Assembly (NCBI GenBank): GCA_034696485.1 | Contig: JAQIWT010000035.1 | Location: 1 to 50,225, forward strand | DNA length: 50,225 nucleotides | Source: Isohypsibius dastychi | Taxonomy: Eukaryota; Tardigrada; Eutardigrada; Parachela; Isohypsibiidae | Reading direction: 5' to 3' | Position numbers and translations under genes: made by a program | Notes under the pieces: model-generated | What the model saw: only the letters and a program-made list of their open reading frames with translations | Told to the model about the DNA's origin: nothing | The model's database searches: none | Shown here: piece after piece, positions 32,200-42,352 of the stretch | Position numbering within the stretch: position 1 is the first letter of the stretch | How the letters are laid out: the number at the start of each line of letters is the position of its first letter

Positions 32200-33547
32200 A
32201 ATAAGCGGTGCTGAAGCGGCGCTTTTCAAACTACCAAGGGGAACCAATCAACCTACACTTTTTGATTGGAGGCATCAAACACAATCTTCGTTTGCGTGCA
32301 ATGTAAATTCTTTCATGTTTGCACTATATTGTAAATGCCTTTGGCACTTTGTTTCTGATATTTTCACTGAAAATGGAAGATTGCTTGGGCTTGAGTAGTC
32401 TGGTAGCTCCCACGTCGGCGTCAGCTGCACCAAACTCGCAGATCGACCATGTAAGCGGGAGCAGCATTTTTCTTTCTATTTCATCTTTTTCACGTGTATT
32501 TCTACAGAAAACCAAGCAAAAGAAGGGTGCCAGCTGAACCTGTGCTGTTGCAGTCCCATCAAAATTCGATTGTCTGCCAGAGTAACAAAGACCAGCTGTT
32601 GCAAGCAAGAAAGTTCGGAAGTCTCCTGCCTTGAGAGTTTTCATCTCCATGCCTCCAAAAAATCCCAAGCATCGTACACTGGAATGCCAGACTGATTTTT
32701 CTTCGCAAGATCTCGAAACCCTCTACATGAGAATTCAGATTCTGACTTCGCAGAATGCTCAAAGGGATGTGCAAAATATCGAAAAAGACGCTGAAATCGA
32801 AAACTCCGAAAAAGTTCCCTGATGCAGCATTCTGAGATAGGAAGACTGGAAACTTAGTGCAAAATGCTGGAATATATGTTGGTGAGTGACACATATATCG
32901 AACAATTCATAAAAAATTTGATAGTGTCAGTACATAAAGCCTCTGCTGCAAGAGCCTTAGGTACTAACGCCTTCTCACTGCGACAGACGAAAATTTCACG
33001 GAATAATTTAATATCTATTTTTGCTTTACAGAAAATGGAAAAAAAATCAAAAGAAGTTTTGGGTGAAAAAACAGCACGAGAAAACTTCCGGTTGCAGCAT
33101 CGGCATTCTTCAACAAAAGCTCATGTATATACCCGTTGAGTCCTAGGCGCCACGCTTTGGAATTCAGATCAGCAGCAGTTTTATTCGCAAAATCGAAAGC
33201 TTCAGCATATTTGAGCAAATCTGGTCGACGGCTGCAGTAGAATTCACGTATCACACGTTTTGGAAACTCATAGATTAAATCAATGATTTCTCCTCGCGAT
33301 GTTTTCCACGCTTTCCAAGTGCCTGCCGTCATGACCTGGTTCCAGCGATACAAATCGAATTCCTCTGATAAAATTAAGTTTGAAATCTGTCTGATAAAGT
33401 GCAAGAAGAAGTGAGCAGAACACGATGGAACCAGTTTCAGCGAAAAACATCGTAATACGAAAGTTGTTGATGCCTCCATCTGCATTGGGCGGCGGAGGTC
33501 GGTTTTGGATACCTTACAGCGTTACCGATGCCTCAGCACCCCTTATT
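32200..33547. mobile_element. Nested 1.35 kb DNA element with 18-bp TIRs
   Basis: The ends 32200-32217 (AATAAGCGGTGCTGAAGC) and 33530-33547 (complement AATAAGGGGTGCTGAGGC) match at 16 of 18 positions. They fall exactly where copy 2 of the surrounding repeat is interrupted relative to copy 1. Inside are a short plus-strand ORF starting MPPKNPKHRTLEC at 32649 and a minus-strand coding-like stretch at 33030-33420. No transposase is recognised. The superfamily is not clear from the TIR alone. Confidence 0.65.
33030..33420 (-). CDS. Unrecognised coding-like exon inside the nested element
   Basis: A minus-strand frame within 33015-33485 reads like a real protein over about 100 residues, with blocks such as FDLYRWNQVMTAGTWKAWK, EIIDLIYEFPKRVIREFY and LLKYAEAFDFANKTAADL. 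The start is uncertain and the tail becomes low-complexity and hydrophobic after 33030. It may be part of the element's own gene or a captured host exon. I do not recognise the family. Confidence 0.35.
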
Positions 33548-33811
33548 AGACATTCACAAATTAACCAGAATTTCAAATGGCTAAAAATCAATTACTTAGG
33601 TCCGATGGCTATATATGCTGTGCCCAAATCTTCGCCGAAAATGCGATATTGGAATGAAATGATAAATTGGTAAGAGGCTCACTTGATCCTCAGTAGAGAC
33701 TGGCGAAGATCTTTGCGAAGAGTAAGCAACGTTACCCTCACTATACAAAGTGATGGGGAAACAGTAAGGGAAACTTTGCTAAAAGTCAGCAAAGTTACCC
33801 TCACTAATATC

Positions 33812-34208
33812 AGGGCTGGTACAGCACAGCACAAAGTTTTTTGTGCTGCAGCACAGTCAATTTTTGTGCTGAGCAAGAAAATTTCAATGTTGTTTTTTCA
33901 CGAGTTTCAACATGGAATACGTTTGAATGCATCAACTTCATCGAAGTTGTACTGATGCACGTCAAAACCCTACGATATTTTGGTCAGCAAGACCAGATTT
34001 GGACTAATTTTTCGCTGGACCAAGTTTTTGACTTGAATTTCGGTCGGCTTTATTTTGAATCAGTTTAATTTCGATGAACTTGCTGTATTCAAACGTATTC
34101 CATGTTGAAATATTTAAAAAAAAACATTGAAATCTTTTTGCTGAGCACACAATTCGACTGTGCTGCAGCACAAAAATTGTTGTGCTGCAGCCTGCAGCAC
34201 AGAAGGTT
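33812..34208. mobile_element. Foldback element with ~130-bp inverted arms
   Basis: The left arm (about 33815-33945) and right arm (about 34077-34208) are inverted copies. Both contain GTGCTGCAGCACAGTC words, TTTCAATGTT and CAACATGGAATACGTTTGAAT. The arms are about 80 percent alike by eye, and the outer parts are iterated GCTGCAGCACA phrases. It is wedged directly between repeat copy 2 and the MULE-like element. Confidence 0.65.
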
Positions 34209-35273
34209 TGTTTGGCTGCACGTCACTTCGTCCCGCGACAGTTGGTCCTTGAAACCATTTCGTCCTACGACATTTGGTCCGAGGACCTCTCGTCCGAGGA
34301 CAACCAGTATTGCGACAGCTTGTGCATGCCGACTTTCGGTCCTAGCTTCTTTTCGTCCAACGACATATCGTACAAGACACAGTAGGTCTTGGCGACATTT
34401 CGGTTGCTTTTCATTCAGTCCCGGAGACATTTTTTTCAAAAATCAAAAACAAAAGCGAAGTGAAACCAGGGTATGACTCAATTAAAACCATGAGAATTTT
34501 GAAATGCAACACATGACTGTCAGACAAACGAAACGTTCACTAATGGTGCAGCTTAACTGTTTTTGCAACCTGAACCAAGAATTCGAATTCTTCCGTCGGA
34601 TCATACCTTTCGCAGAGGTTCATCAGACGTTGCGTGCGTTGTTCAGCTTTAGACTTCTGCTTGACTTGAAAATTTGACGAAGTTTGACCTCCTGCATCTT
34701 TTGCTCGTCTCACAGGCTATCAAAGAACGAGTAAACGGAAGGATGATGGCCGTCGAGGGTTTCCTGGAAGGTGCGGTGCCACGCCTCGACGTTGTTAGTA
34801 GTTCATGGCTCACGGGTTTGGACTCGATCATAGCAGTCCCACAACTCAATCTCAAATAACGGTGCTAAGTTTTTCGGGAACCAGGGATAAATGATAAGGT
34901 TTCCATTCTAACTTGATTCTCACTGTTCTGCTCTGCCCTCAAAAGAAACTAAATCTAACTGAATCGATTGCTGTCGCGAAAGAAAAACATCCTGCTCAAC
35001 CGGACCAGGATATACCTCAACAATAGGGAATCGGGTTCAAATTTATGTAGGACAAAACGAGTGAGTGACCAACTGACGGTGGGGACATTGAAGTATCATA
35101 CGTACTGTCGCTAAGTACCGAATGACGGCAAGTACGAGATGTCGCCATGTCCAAAGTGTGGCAAAACGAAATGTCGCCAAGGACGAAATGTCGTTTGGAC
35201 CAAATGACGAGGACGAACTGTCGTGAGACTAAAACCACATGACGAAGTGGCAGCCTCCCGCAGGGAAACACTT
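34209..35273. mobile_element. Decayed MULE-like element with long word-array inverted repeats
   Basis: The left flank (34209-34420) and right flank (about 35050-35273) are inverted relative to each other. Both consist of drifting units such as GCGACATTTCGTCC and CGACATTTGGTCC, and the outer ends match as GGCTGC...CACTTCGTC. Between them lies the transposase remnant at 34545-34910. Long terminal inverted repeats around a Mutator-type transposase fit a MULE. Confidence 0.6.
34545..34910 (-). pseudogene. MULE-type transposase C-terminal fragment, degenerate
   Basis: Read on the minus strand, the segment contains the conserved signature found near the C-terminus of MULE-like transposases and related FLYWCH-type proteins: LAPLFEIELWDCYDR, TTNNVEAWHRTFQE, HHPSVYSFFDSL and DEQ. 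After a frame change it continues with RLMNLCERYDPTEEFEFLV. In-frame stops fall just before TTNN (TGA) and after DSL (TGA), and at least one frameshift is needed, so it is not a functional gene. The catalytic part is absent. Confidence 0.6.
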
Positions 35274-35825
35274 TTACCGGCTACACAAGCAGACTAGCTT
35301 TCTTGGAGCATTTTTGGTACTAAAAGATACCAATTTTGACACGAATGAAGGTTTTCATTACTGTTATATGGACTTTATGGAAAAGAACTCGCTTGCAAAT
35401 AGAATTCTTGAAACTAAAGCTGAAATGTTGGTGCCAGTTCATCATGATAGAAACACTATCAAGAAAATCACCTCTTAAAAAGTCATTAAAAAATCAAAAA
35501 TGCTCAAAAGTGATCTGAAAGAACTAGCAGACTCTCATCGGAGCATTTTTAAATATGAAGCTGCTTGTCCAAAGCATTTTTAAAACAAAGCAAGGTTGGC
35601 TGGAGCAAGCATTCTCAAGGTTGCCAGTCTAAAACTAGCATTTTTGCGACCTCTACGGTACAGTATTCGTTCGACCTGCCTGGTTGCCATGTGTCTTTTT
35701 GGTTGCCGTGAAATGTCAGAAAAGAATTCCATTGTATCTGGCTCAGTTATACCAATTAAATTTATCGTGCAATATCTTGTCTTGAAATCTTATTAAGTGC
35801 TCGACTCATTCACGGCAGAACAGCA

Positions 35826-37871
35826 ATGCTTCCGATCAAAGAGGGCTTGCTACTGTGCAGTTGTGTGATTATTTTCAGCGCGGCTTCAAAAGTCGACCTC
35901 GCTGAATCCACAAAATCGGACAGACTTGTTCTCGGGACTGAGAACATCACCACAAATGGCAAGGGCTGGGTTGTTTCTGGATTCATGAAGCTTTGGTCAA
36001 TTGGAACGAAGTTCTCTCCAAATTCAGCCGACCATTCCGAGGTTTTCCACCGGAAGACAGATTCCAGCACTACTCGCCCAGTTGTGTTTTCTGAGCCACC
36101 GCTAGGTGATCATTCTCAGAGTAGCTTTCAACACGACCCTTTGCTCATTTCCACGGGGGAAATTCTCGGAACCTCCATGGTTTCTGCACTTGGCCTAACG
36201 GTCGAACCCCCCATGGCAACATCTGCCTCAACCACGGCACCTAATTTCACGAGTACAACACAATCAGAAAATGCAGGACCGTCCACCGATACGAAAAATG
36301 CCATTACGCAAACCATCAGCACCACTCCTGACTCGACGACGACTACCGGGTCGACCACTGTGATTCCCACTACCACGAGCGTCAGCACTACTTCAGCGAC
36401 TCCAAGCACAATGCAATCCACTGTACCAACAACTCGGACCACCACGACTGCAACAACAACCACCACCACGACCACCACCACAACCCCAGCTCAGATTCAA
36501 TTTGGAACAACTGCAGCGATTCAAGGCTATGGAATAACTTGTAAGTTAAGAACATACCATACATAAGATCCTTGTCCCGGTTTTCAATCGAATAGCAGTT
36601 TCGTATATATGTTCACGGTATGCCATCAACCGGATTGTTCAAATTAAATGAGGTTTGCCCTTGATTTCAGAAAGTCACATCAAGCGCACAGGTCATTTTT
36701 TTACATTATACATTATCAGTTCATAATATATTCGTGGTAATATCAATATTTGATTACTTGACACAGACCAATCAACAAAATACCCCTACCGGAAGTGTTC
36801 TATTATTATTCGTTCATGTGTTACTGTTAATAACGAGAGAAGATTAACTTTCAAGAAAAACAATGAAATCTGTTATTTACACGGGAAATTCTTTCTCGAC
36901 GCACTGATTTGATTGTTGTGATAGCAACAATTTCTTGCTGGTAGACATACAGCTATGTTCAAAAAGTCCTGCGGTTTTCTGACGTCACACCAATGTTATT
37001 CCTACCGGGATGATGTCAGAAAACCGCAGAACTTTTTGAACATAGCTGTAGACTTTGCGAGGTCATTAAGGAAAAGATAGAACATCATGGAAAATTTGAG
37101 GTTTTCCGGGGGAAAATGACACTGGGGAGCAGATGCCACTTGTATGCTATAAACGAGTCAAAATATGAGGCTTCGGTTCCTATTCCGAATTCGAAGCAAA
37201 TACAGGCAGGTACCTATGAAGTACTTAATCAATTCGGTGGTTTATTAGAAGTCTTGAAAGAGGAATTACTGAGGTTGGAAGCCCAGTGAGAATAGAAGTG
37301 TGCTTCAATTCTCTGGTTAAGTTTTCAGCGCAGATTTGTTGAGCTCCTCTCGGAATGTTAGAGCATGAAAAGTACCGAAAGTACCGGCTTTTACTGGCTC
37401 AAGAAAACAGTGGATCAATTTATCTGGTACTACATCGATATGATGCCATTCATCTTTACATTGTCAGGTGATACATGGAGCTACTATGATCTTGGATATG
37501 GAATGTCGGAAACAAATTGTCAGAGTGCCTGCTTCGCGAAGACCCGCAGTGATTGTCTCTATTCAGCTTACACCAGAAGCACTGCAAGATGTCTGCTCAT
37601 CACCTCGCTCAACTCATGCACATTTAGTGGCAACTACGACATGGTTCTGGCTTTCAAAAGACAAAGATCCTACGACTATTGGGGTAACCATGACTATCGT
37701 GGCGGTGACCTGACGGTTTGTGTGTTGGGCTATGAAAAATGTTTGGACCTCTGTGAAATATATCCTCGATGCAAGGCTGTCAGCCGAAAGAGTGGAACGT
37801 GTGTTCTGAAGGATTACAAGACAGGTGCGTGGAGTTCAAATGCCGGAAGCGAAACTTGGTTTGTCAAGTGA
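35826..37871 (+). CDS. Signal peptide, Thr-rich mucin stalk and PAN/apple domain
   Basis: Two exons, 35826-36540 and 37468-37871, with a 927-bp intron (CTT|GTAAGT donor, TTGTCAG acceptor). The join is phase 1 and creates a TGT cysteine codon, the same arrangement as in the two PAN genes at 2.6-5.0 kb. The product is 372 residues. It has a signal peptide (LLLCSCVIIFSAAS), a region with DHSEVFHRKTD, then a Thr/Ser-rich stretch (about residues 130-225) that should be heavily O-glycosylated, then a PAN domain (NCQSACFAKTRSDCLYSAY, CLLITSLNSC, KCLDLCEIYPRCKA, GTCVLKDY). It is probably a secreted or surface adhesion protein. The intron carries a mariner-like MITE. An ATG at 37365 inside the intron should not be taken as the start. 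Confidence 0.82.
36950..37048. mobile_element. Mariner-type MITE in the mucin-PAN intron
   Basis: The element is 99 bp. TIRs of about 37 bp start CAGCTATGTTCAAAAAGT and differ at only two positions. A TA dinucleotide flanks each end (36948-36949 and 37049-37050), as expected for Tc1/mariner insertion. Confidence 0.88.
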
Positions 37872-38679
37872 GACGACTCGGAAATATGTCGACTGGCGAA
37901 TCAAGTCTGAATTAGCCAGAACCCACATGACGAACAGAATGTAGTCCAGTTGTGGCCCAGCACTAAACAAACTACGGCGTGCAGCACTTAGTTATTTAGT
38001 TAATTTTTTCAACTCATTCAGTTAAGACGAACTTTTAGATACCAACGTGTTAATTACTACGTTTTTCTGAAGTCGCAGATTAGTCATATGAGCCTGCGAA
38101 TGAACCTCATCTCGCTTGTAATTCACCAAGAGAAATGATACTTGTCTGACAAACTCCAACCACAAAAACAAAGGTTCAGCCACACGCTGATGTTTGAAGG
38201 TATTGAAACATGTCGACAAACATGTCTTAAATAACGCAGGTGATAGAATGGAGAACTGAATAACTGTAATTTGCGCATGCGGCACTTACTCTCCTTCCGC
38301 CCACTTGTTCTTGTGTGATATTCACCGTAGGAAGTTTTTTGCAAGTATACAACAGCGCTGTTGCATACCGTTCGCAGTTGGAATTTTCGTACAGTAGATT
38401 CTGTTAATCTGAACGCTGCGAACTCTGAACAGCTGTGAAATGTGAACAGTGAGTAGAACTTTCTTTGCCATACTTCTCGTAGTCAAGAAATCTCGTTGGC
38501 AGCTGACCTCGTAGGCAAAATATTTCGTAGTTATGGTGTTTTGGGGCTCTATGGTCTTCTGCAATCTCGCGCCTTATCGTGGATTGCCATGAGTGCTTCG
38601 AGTTTTGATCACGAGGAGTTTCACAAGCAGAACTTGCAACAGGTACCATTGGTACCATGAACAGTCTACAGTGTTCCCT

Positions 38680-38870
38680 GTTAAAGTGAACACTGCGAAA
38701 AGTGAACACCTCCCAAAAGTGAACCCAAAAGTTGCTCACCGGTGAGAACAAGCAAATTTTTACTAGGGGTGAACCTGCGAAAGGTGAACACCTGTGAAAC
38801 GTGAACAGTGAACACTTTTTTTAAACTCCAGCTGAAATTTTCACCTGTGAAACGTGAACATCCCTTGCTT
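38680..38870. repeat. GTGAAC-word array
   Basis: GTGAAC or GGTGAACACC-type phrases recur about ten times with spacers such as ACTGCGAAAA, CTGTGAAAC and CTCCCAAAA. The outer part near 38415-38460 has related GTGAACAGTGAG words. It has the same build as the other word arrays in this window but uses a different word. Confidence 0.65.
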
Positions 38871-38999
38871 CCAACTCGAGACTACTGAAGGTTAACAACG
38901 AAACCTCCAGCCTACGAAAAATCTGCCTACGAAAGTTCACGGCGCTGGTTTTTGCAGGTATATTTATTCTCAGTGTTAACTGTATGTTGATCGCTGCTG

Positions 39000-39115
39000 G
39001 AGATGTACGTTGGTAGCCGGCAAGATAATTGCGTGACAAGCAACTGACCTACCGGGGTATTCCAGACAGTCTTGCGCGTGTTTCGCCGGGCTGGTTGCGC
39101 ACTTTCGGATGCCAG
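39000..39115. repeat. GTTGC-word array, second locus
   Basis: It contains CCGGCAAGATAATTGCGT, CAAGCAACTGACCTACCGG and GGTTGCGCACTTTCGG and is closely related to the array at 13385-13500. Confidence 0.55.
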
Positions 39116-39898
39116 CAACTTAAATCTTTTTAACTTCAACGAGAGGTGGAGGGGTTACAGACTTACTGTGTTCGCTTCCTTTTATCGAAAACAGTGCCAC
39201 CAGTTAAGTTCTGAATAAAAGGGAAGCTCATTTCCGTCTTTTTGCCTGCCATTTCCAGTTTTCGTTAATCAACTTGGAATACATGAAGACGCTATTTGAC
39301 AAGCTCAGTTCAGAATTTAACAAAATGAAGTGAGTACGATGTGACGATCCTTCAAGCGAATACGCCGAATATACGACATGTTGTGCTCAATTTTTGCGAT
39401 CGAAGATAACTTTGTCGAAGACGCCGGAAAATAGCATTTTGATGAACGCGTTTCTCCGCCATAGTATCTGTCGATATAGCCGGCCCTACGGTGTCCCTGT
39501 TTTACTTAAGCCGCGCATATTTAATATATTTTCGCGGAGATCCCTAATGAGCTTAGAAGCGATATGATTGGGTAATCGGACTTGGGCTCGGCGAACTCCG
39601 TGGTCGATCGTTGTACTCGACGGCGAGGGTAAGGACTTGGCTTTTCAGTTTCAATTAAAGTCGGAAGCCATAGTCTCTGCTCCTGTGACCTGCATGAACA
39701 TTTTTGATACGGCGATTCACCGGCCAGAAAATAGAAGGATTCGTGGAAAGGAAACCAGATAATCGAGATTCCTCCCATTCAACCTGCCCTCTCCCCCACG
39801 CTCGATGTACTTCAGCATCCATACGCCTGCCTCATTCATTCTTTCAATTTTCAATTCTTTCTGGTCCTTGTCGTGACCTTTCTTCAATCAATTGTGAG

Positions 39899-40396
39899 AT
39901 GGATCCCAAAACTGCCCTAGATGAGCTTGAATTGGCCACTCTGCAGCAACGATGTCGTGATGCTGATCTGGATGAAACGGTAAATAAAGCTGAACTAGTA
40001 TGCATCCAATTCCTCCAACCATCCAATTCCTGTGCATGCATATCTCAGACTCACGTCACGCCAGGAGAAAGTAAATCATCAGTCTGTGACGAGTCAACTG
40101 ATTTTGAGAAACGAGTTGTTTACTTTCCTCTGGCGGAAACAGGTATGGACAAAACCGTATCGCGATTCTTCGATGTTGGCTTTTTCGGTGTGATCACTTC
40201 TGATTGCCGACGTTTCGCGAACCGACGCTCCGCGAACCGATTTTTTGGCGAACAAAATTCGTCGAACAGATCTCCCCAATCGGTCCCATATTCGCTGGAG
40301 CTATCAAAAAAACTTCGTCCAAAACTTTGGAAACAATTTTGCCATATAGAAGATCCAGCATTCTTTGGCTTTTTATTCATCTGTCTCAAACTTTGA
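39899..40396 (+). CDS. ORF with an N-terminal SAP-like motif
   Basis: The ATG at 39899 opens a 165-residue frame. Residues about 5-40 (ALDELELATLQQRCRDADL then NKAELVCIQFLQ) have the helix-gap-helix pattern of a SAP motif, a small DNA-binding domain of chromatin and transposon-linked proteins. From about residue 100 the frame runs into a repeat with GCGAACCGA words (40200-40290), so the C-terminal part is probably not original coding sequence. The real gene may continue by splicing that I could not resolve, or this may be a fragment. SAP motifs accompany ULP1-type proteins in some invertebrate repeat genes, which could link it to the C48 gene at 46.6 kb; that is speculation. Confidence 0.4.
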   Translation: MDPKTALDELELATLQQRCRDADLDETVNKAELVCIQFLQPSNSCACISQTHVTPGESKSSVCDESTDFEKRVVYFPLAETGMDKTVSRFFDVGFFGVITSDCRRFANRRSANRFFGEQNSSNRSPQSVPYSLELSKKLRPKLWKQFCHIEDPAFFGFLFICLKL

Positions 40397-40814
40397 AATT
40401 CCCCAAGAGACACAAAATGACGATTCACTATAAAATTGACCCCCTTCCGCTGTTTTTACTCAACTGATCCATTAAATATAAGAAGTCTCGGCCACTAAAT
40501 CCTGGCCACTAAATCCCAAAGCTTGCTGTTGCTTTAACTTGAAACGTTTTTTCAAGTGCAATTTGACTTCATACGGATTAATCTGATGGAGCAAAACATC
40601 TACCAGAAAAAAATCGAAGTGCATGGTTTTGTAAGACCTCGCCAATTTCGTTAGTCTGGCGTCTATTAAGCTGCCGAGGTCACAAACATCCGGAGAAAAC
40701 CAACTTGAATTACTTTGGCTGCCGAGTGTGATTCTGTACGCGTTGAAACTTCGGGTCTCCGAATCTGGTTTCAGGCTGTTCGTATTTTGTGCACTACAAT
40801 TTTCTAAACTTCTG

Positions 40815-41933
40815 TTAATAAAAACGCAGAATATCGCGTACTTGTTCTGTTAACCTACTTTTCGAATTATCATACACCAAGGAAAACCAAGTGACATCAA
40901 ACTTCTCAAACACATCAAGTTTATTTGTGTCATAACCTCTTATCCGACTAGCCACATACGCTGCCGATCTGAAAGGATAATGGTCCAATCTCAGCTCATC
41001 AAGACGGGGTGTTTTGGTCCTCCCGAATAGCAGTTTGTGACAATAGTGTGTAGGCCCCTCATTGCATGCCCAAGGCCTAAACAAGTTCTTGCCTAGCGCG
41101 TGACCGCATCTTCCTTCATTCCCTCTTCCACATACGCGTTGATATTCTGCCAAGTATTTTCGATCCAGTTCCGAATGAGGTCCGCGATACAAACAGAGCT
41201 TCGTTAACAAGGGTGGTTTGGATTTCTCACCCACCTCAACAAACTCCAAACGCAACTTCCCGTTCTGTTTATCGCGAAACAACGTTGTGAAGTTATCTTC
41301 CTTAAGTCCCGAAGTTCCAAATCTGACTGCAGTTATCGTGTACTCAGTGATATCCTCAGCAGATGTCCCTCTTGTTTCAAGAAAGTTCCATATTGAACTA
41401 GCATTGACAGCATACGCATATTCATCGACGTCAATATTAAGCATCCATTCTGTGCGACTTCTGTAGTTCATCAAACAATGTTGCATTATTTTTTCCTGTC
41501 GGTGTTCATGTGCTGCCAAAGAATGGTCCGTAATGATCATGATGGAATGAACTGGATATACTTCCACCAAATGTGGGAGGTCATGTTGAGCGTAGAATTC
41601 AGGAAGTAAAGAAATATTGTCATCACTTTCATCATCGTAAATGACAAAATGGTCCACTCCTTGTAAGCGATGAAATTCTATCCATTCAAATACGAAAGGC
41701 AAAGAATTGAAAAGCTTCGTACATATGGTCAGATTAAAAGTCGGCTTGTGCGGATGCAGTTTCATGGAGTGGTAGAACGAACGTAATTGTCGAGTCCGTG
41801 TCTTTACCGAATCTTGAAAATTTGGTAATGAAGTGAGCAATCCGAAGAAAAGACATAACAGAAGAATTATTCCGAGTGCATGCGAGCTTCGTTTTAACCA
41901 AGGGCTCATAACTCGTTTGTGAAGGTCAAACAT
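40815..41933 (-). CDS. Glycosyltransferase family 92 protein
   Basis: A single-exon frame of 372 residues. It has type II membrane topology: a short cytosolic basic segment, a transmembrane helix (ALGIILLLCLFFGLLTSL, about residues 19-37), then a lumenal domain. GT92 (formerly DUF23) hallmarks are present: LTICTKLFNSLPFVFEWIEF, HRLQGVDHFVIYDDES, a metal-binding DVDEY preceded by WMLNI, and the terminal DHYPFRSAAYVASRI block. Family members transfer galactose onto fucose or related glycans in the Golgi; the actual acceptor cannot be read from sequence. The enzyme looks intact. The stop TAA lies at 40815-40817. Confidence 0.9.
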   Translation of the reverse strand: MFDLHKRVMSPWLKRSSHALGIILLLCLFFGLLTSLPNFQDSVKTRTRQLRSFYHSMKLHPHKPTFNLTICTKLFNSLPFVFEWIEFHRLQGVDHFVIYDDESDDNISLLPEFYAQHDLPHLVEVYPVHSIMIITDHSLAAHEHRQEKIMQHCLMNYRSRTEWMLNIDVDEYAYAVNASSIWNFLETRGTSAEDITEYTITAVRFGTSGLKEDNFTTLFRDKQNGKLRLEFVEVGEKSKPPLLTKLCLYRGPHSELDRKYLAEYQRVCGRGNEGRCGHALGKNLFRPWACNEGPTHYCHKLLFGRTKTPRLDELRLDHYPFRSAAYVASRIRGYDTNKLDVFEKFDVTWFSLVYDNSKSRLTEQVRDILRFY

Positions 41934-42300
41934 TTTCCACTACCTCAACGATGGCTTTTTCGGTGTTATTGTAATGTTTACGAAATGAGTCAGTTCGAGC
42001 AGAAAATTGAACACCTTTTTGCTTGGTTTCAGTTCGATGACAGATGGTTTCTGTTTCCTCAATGGTGCTGACATGACAACCACCTTGCAGTCATATCGCT
42101 CCAGAAACCAAATACGCAGCACAATGTCTCGAACAGAATAACAGACAAGACATGTGTTATGTCCAACAGAACATCATCAGAAAGTGCACCGCACTCAAAA
42201 TACATCTGCACTGTTTGTCGAAAACATTAGCAAGGTGAGAATCCGTTAGAGTTTGCTCTGCTTCTACCGGAGCAACCATGATTCGGTGGTTCAATGGTTG

Positions 42301-42352
42301 CTTCCTGCAAGTTCTTGGCAACCATTTATGGCTGCCAAGAACTTGCAGGAGC
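42301..42352. other. Near-perfect 20-bp-arm hairpin
   Basis: The arms 42303-42320 (TCCTGCAAGTTCTTGGCA) and 42333-42350 are exact complements, and the flanking GCT/AGC extends the stem with one bulge. The 12-nt loop ACCATTTATGGC can itself close as CCAT/ATGG. No TIR-type flanks were found. It could be a small-RNA precursor or the trace of a foldback event. Confidence 0.6.

Larger units (their letters stand above)
32060..33815 (+). mobile_element. GGGAAACTTT repeat family, copy 2, split by an insertion
   Basis: The left part (about 32060-32199) matches the left part of copy 1, through CACGCTCATCTGAATGGTTA. The right part (33548-33815) matches the right part of copy 1 from AAATTAACCAGAAT onwards. 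Between them lies a 1.35 kb insert with its own TIRs. Copy 2 has a one-base insertion in the conserved block (CTAAAAATC against CCAAAATC), so its internal frame is broken. Confidence 0.65.
37872..39898. other. 2 kb intergenic with word-array repeats
   Basis: No gene recognised. The stretch contains the GTGAAC array at 38680-38870 and a GTTGC-word array at 39000-39115. Confidence 0.45.

Noticed and set aside
36128-36481. Minus-strand Val-rich ORF
   Set aside because: It is the antisense shadow of the Thr-rich mucin coding sequence (ACC/ACA codons read backwards give GGT/TGT/GTG).
37365-37467. ATG at 37365 as start of a separate PAN gene
   Set aside because: The segment has no signal peptide, lies before a good TTGTCAG acceptor, and the upstream mucin exon joins in phase with a conserved Cys junction.
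40094-40428. Minus-strand ORFs opposite the SAP-motif ORF
   Set aside because: They run through the GCGAACCGA word repeat and show no domain.
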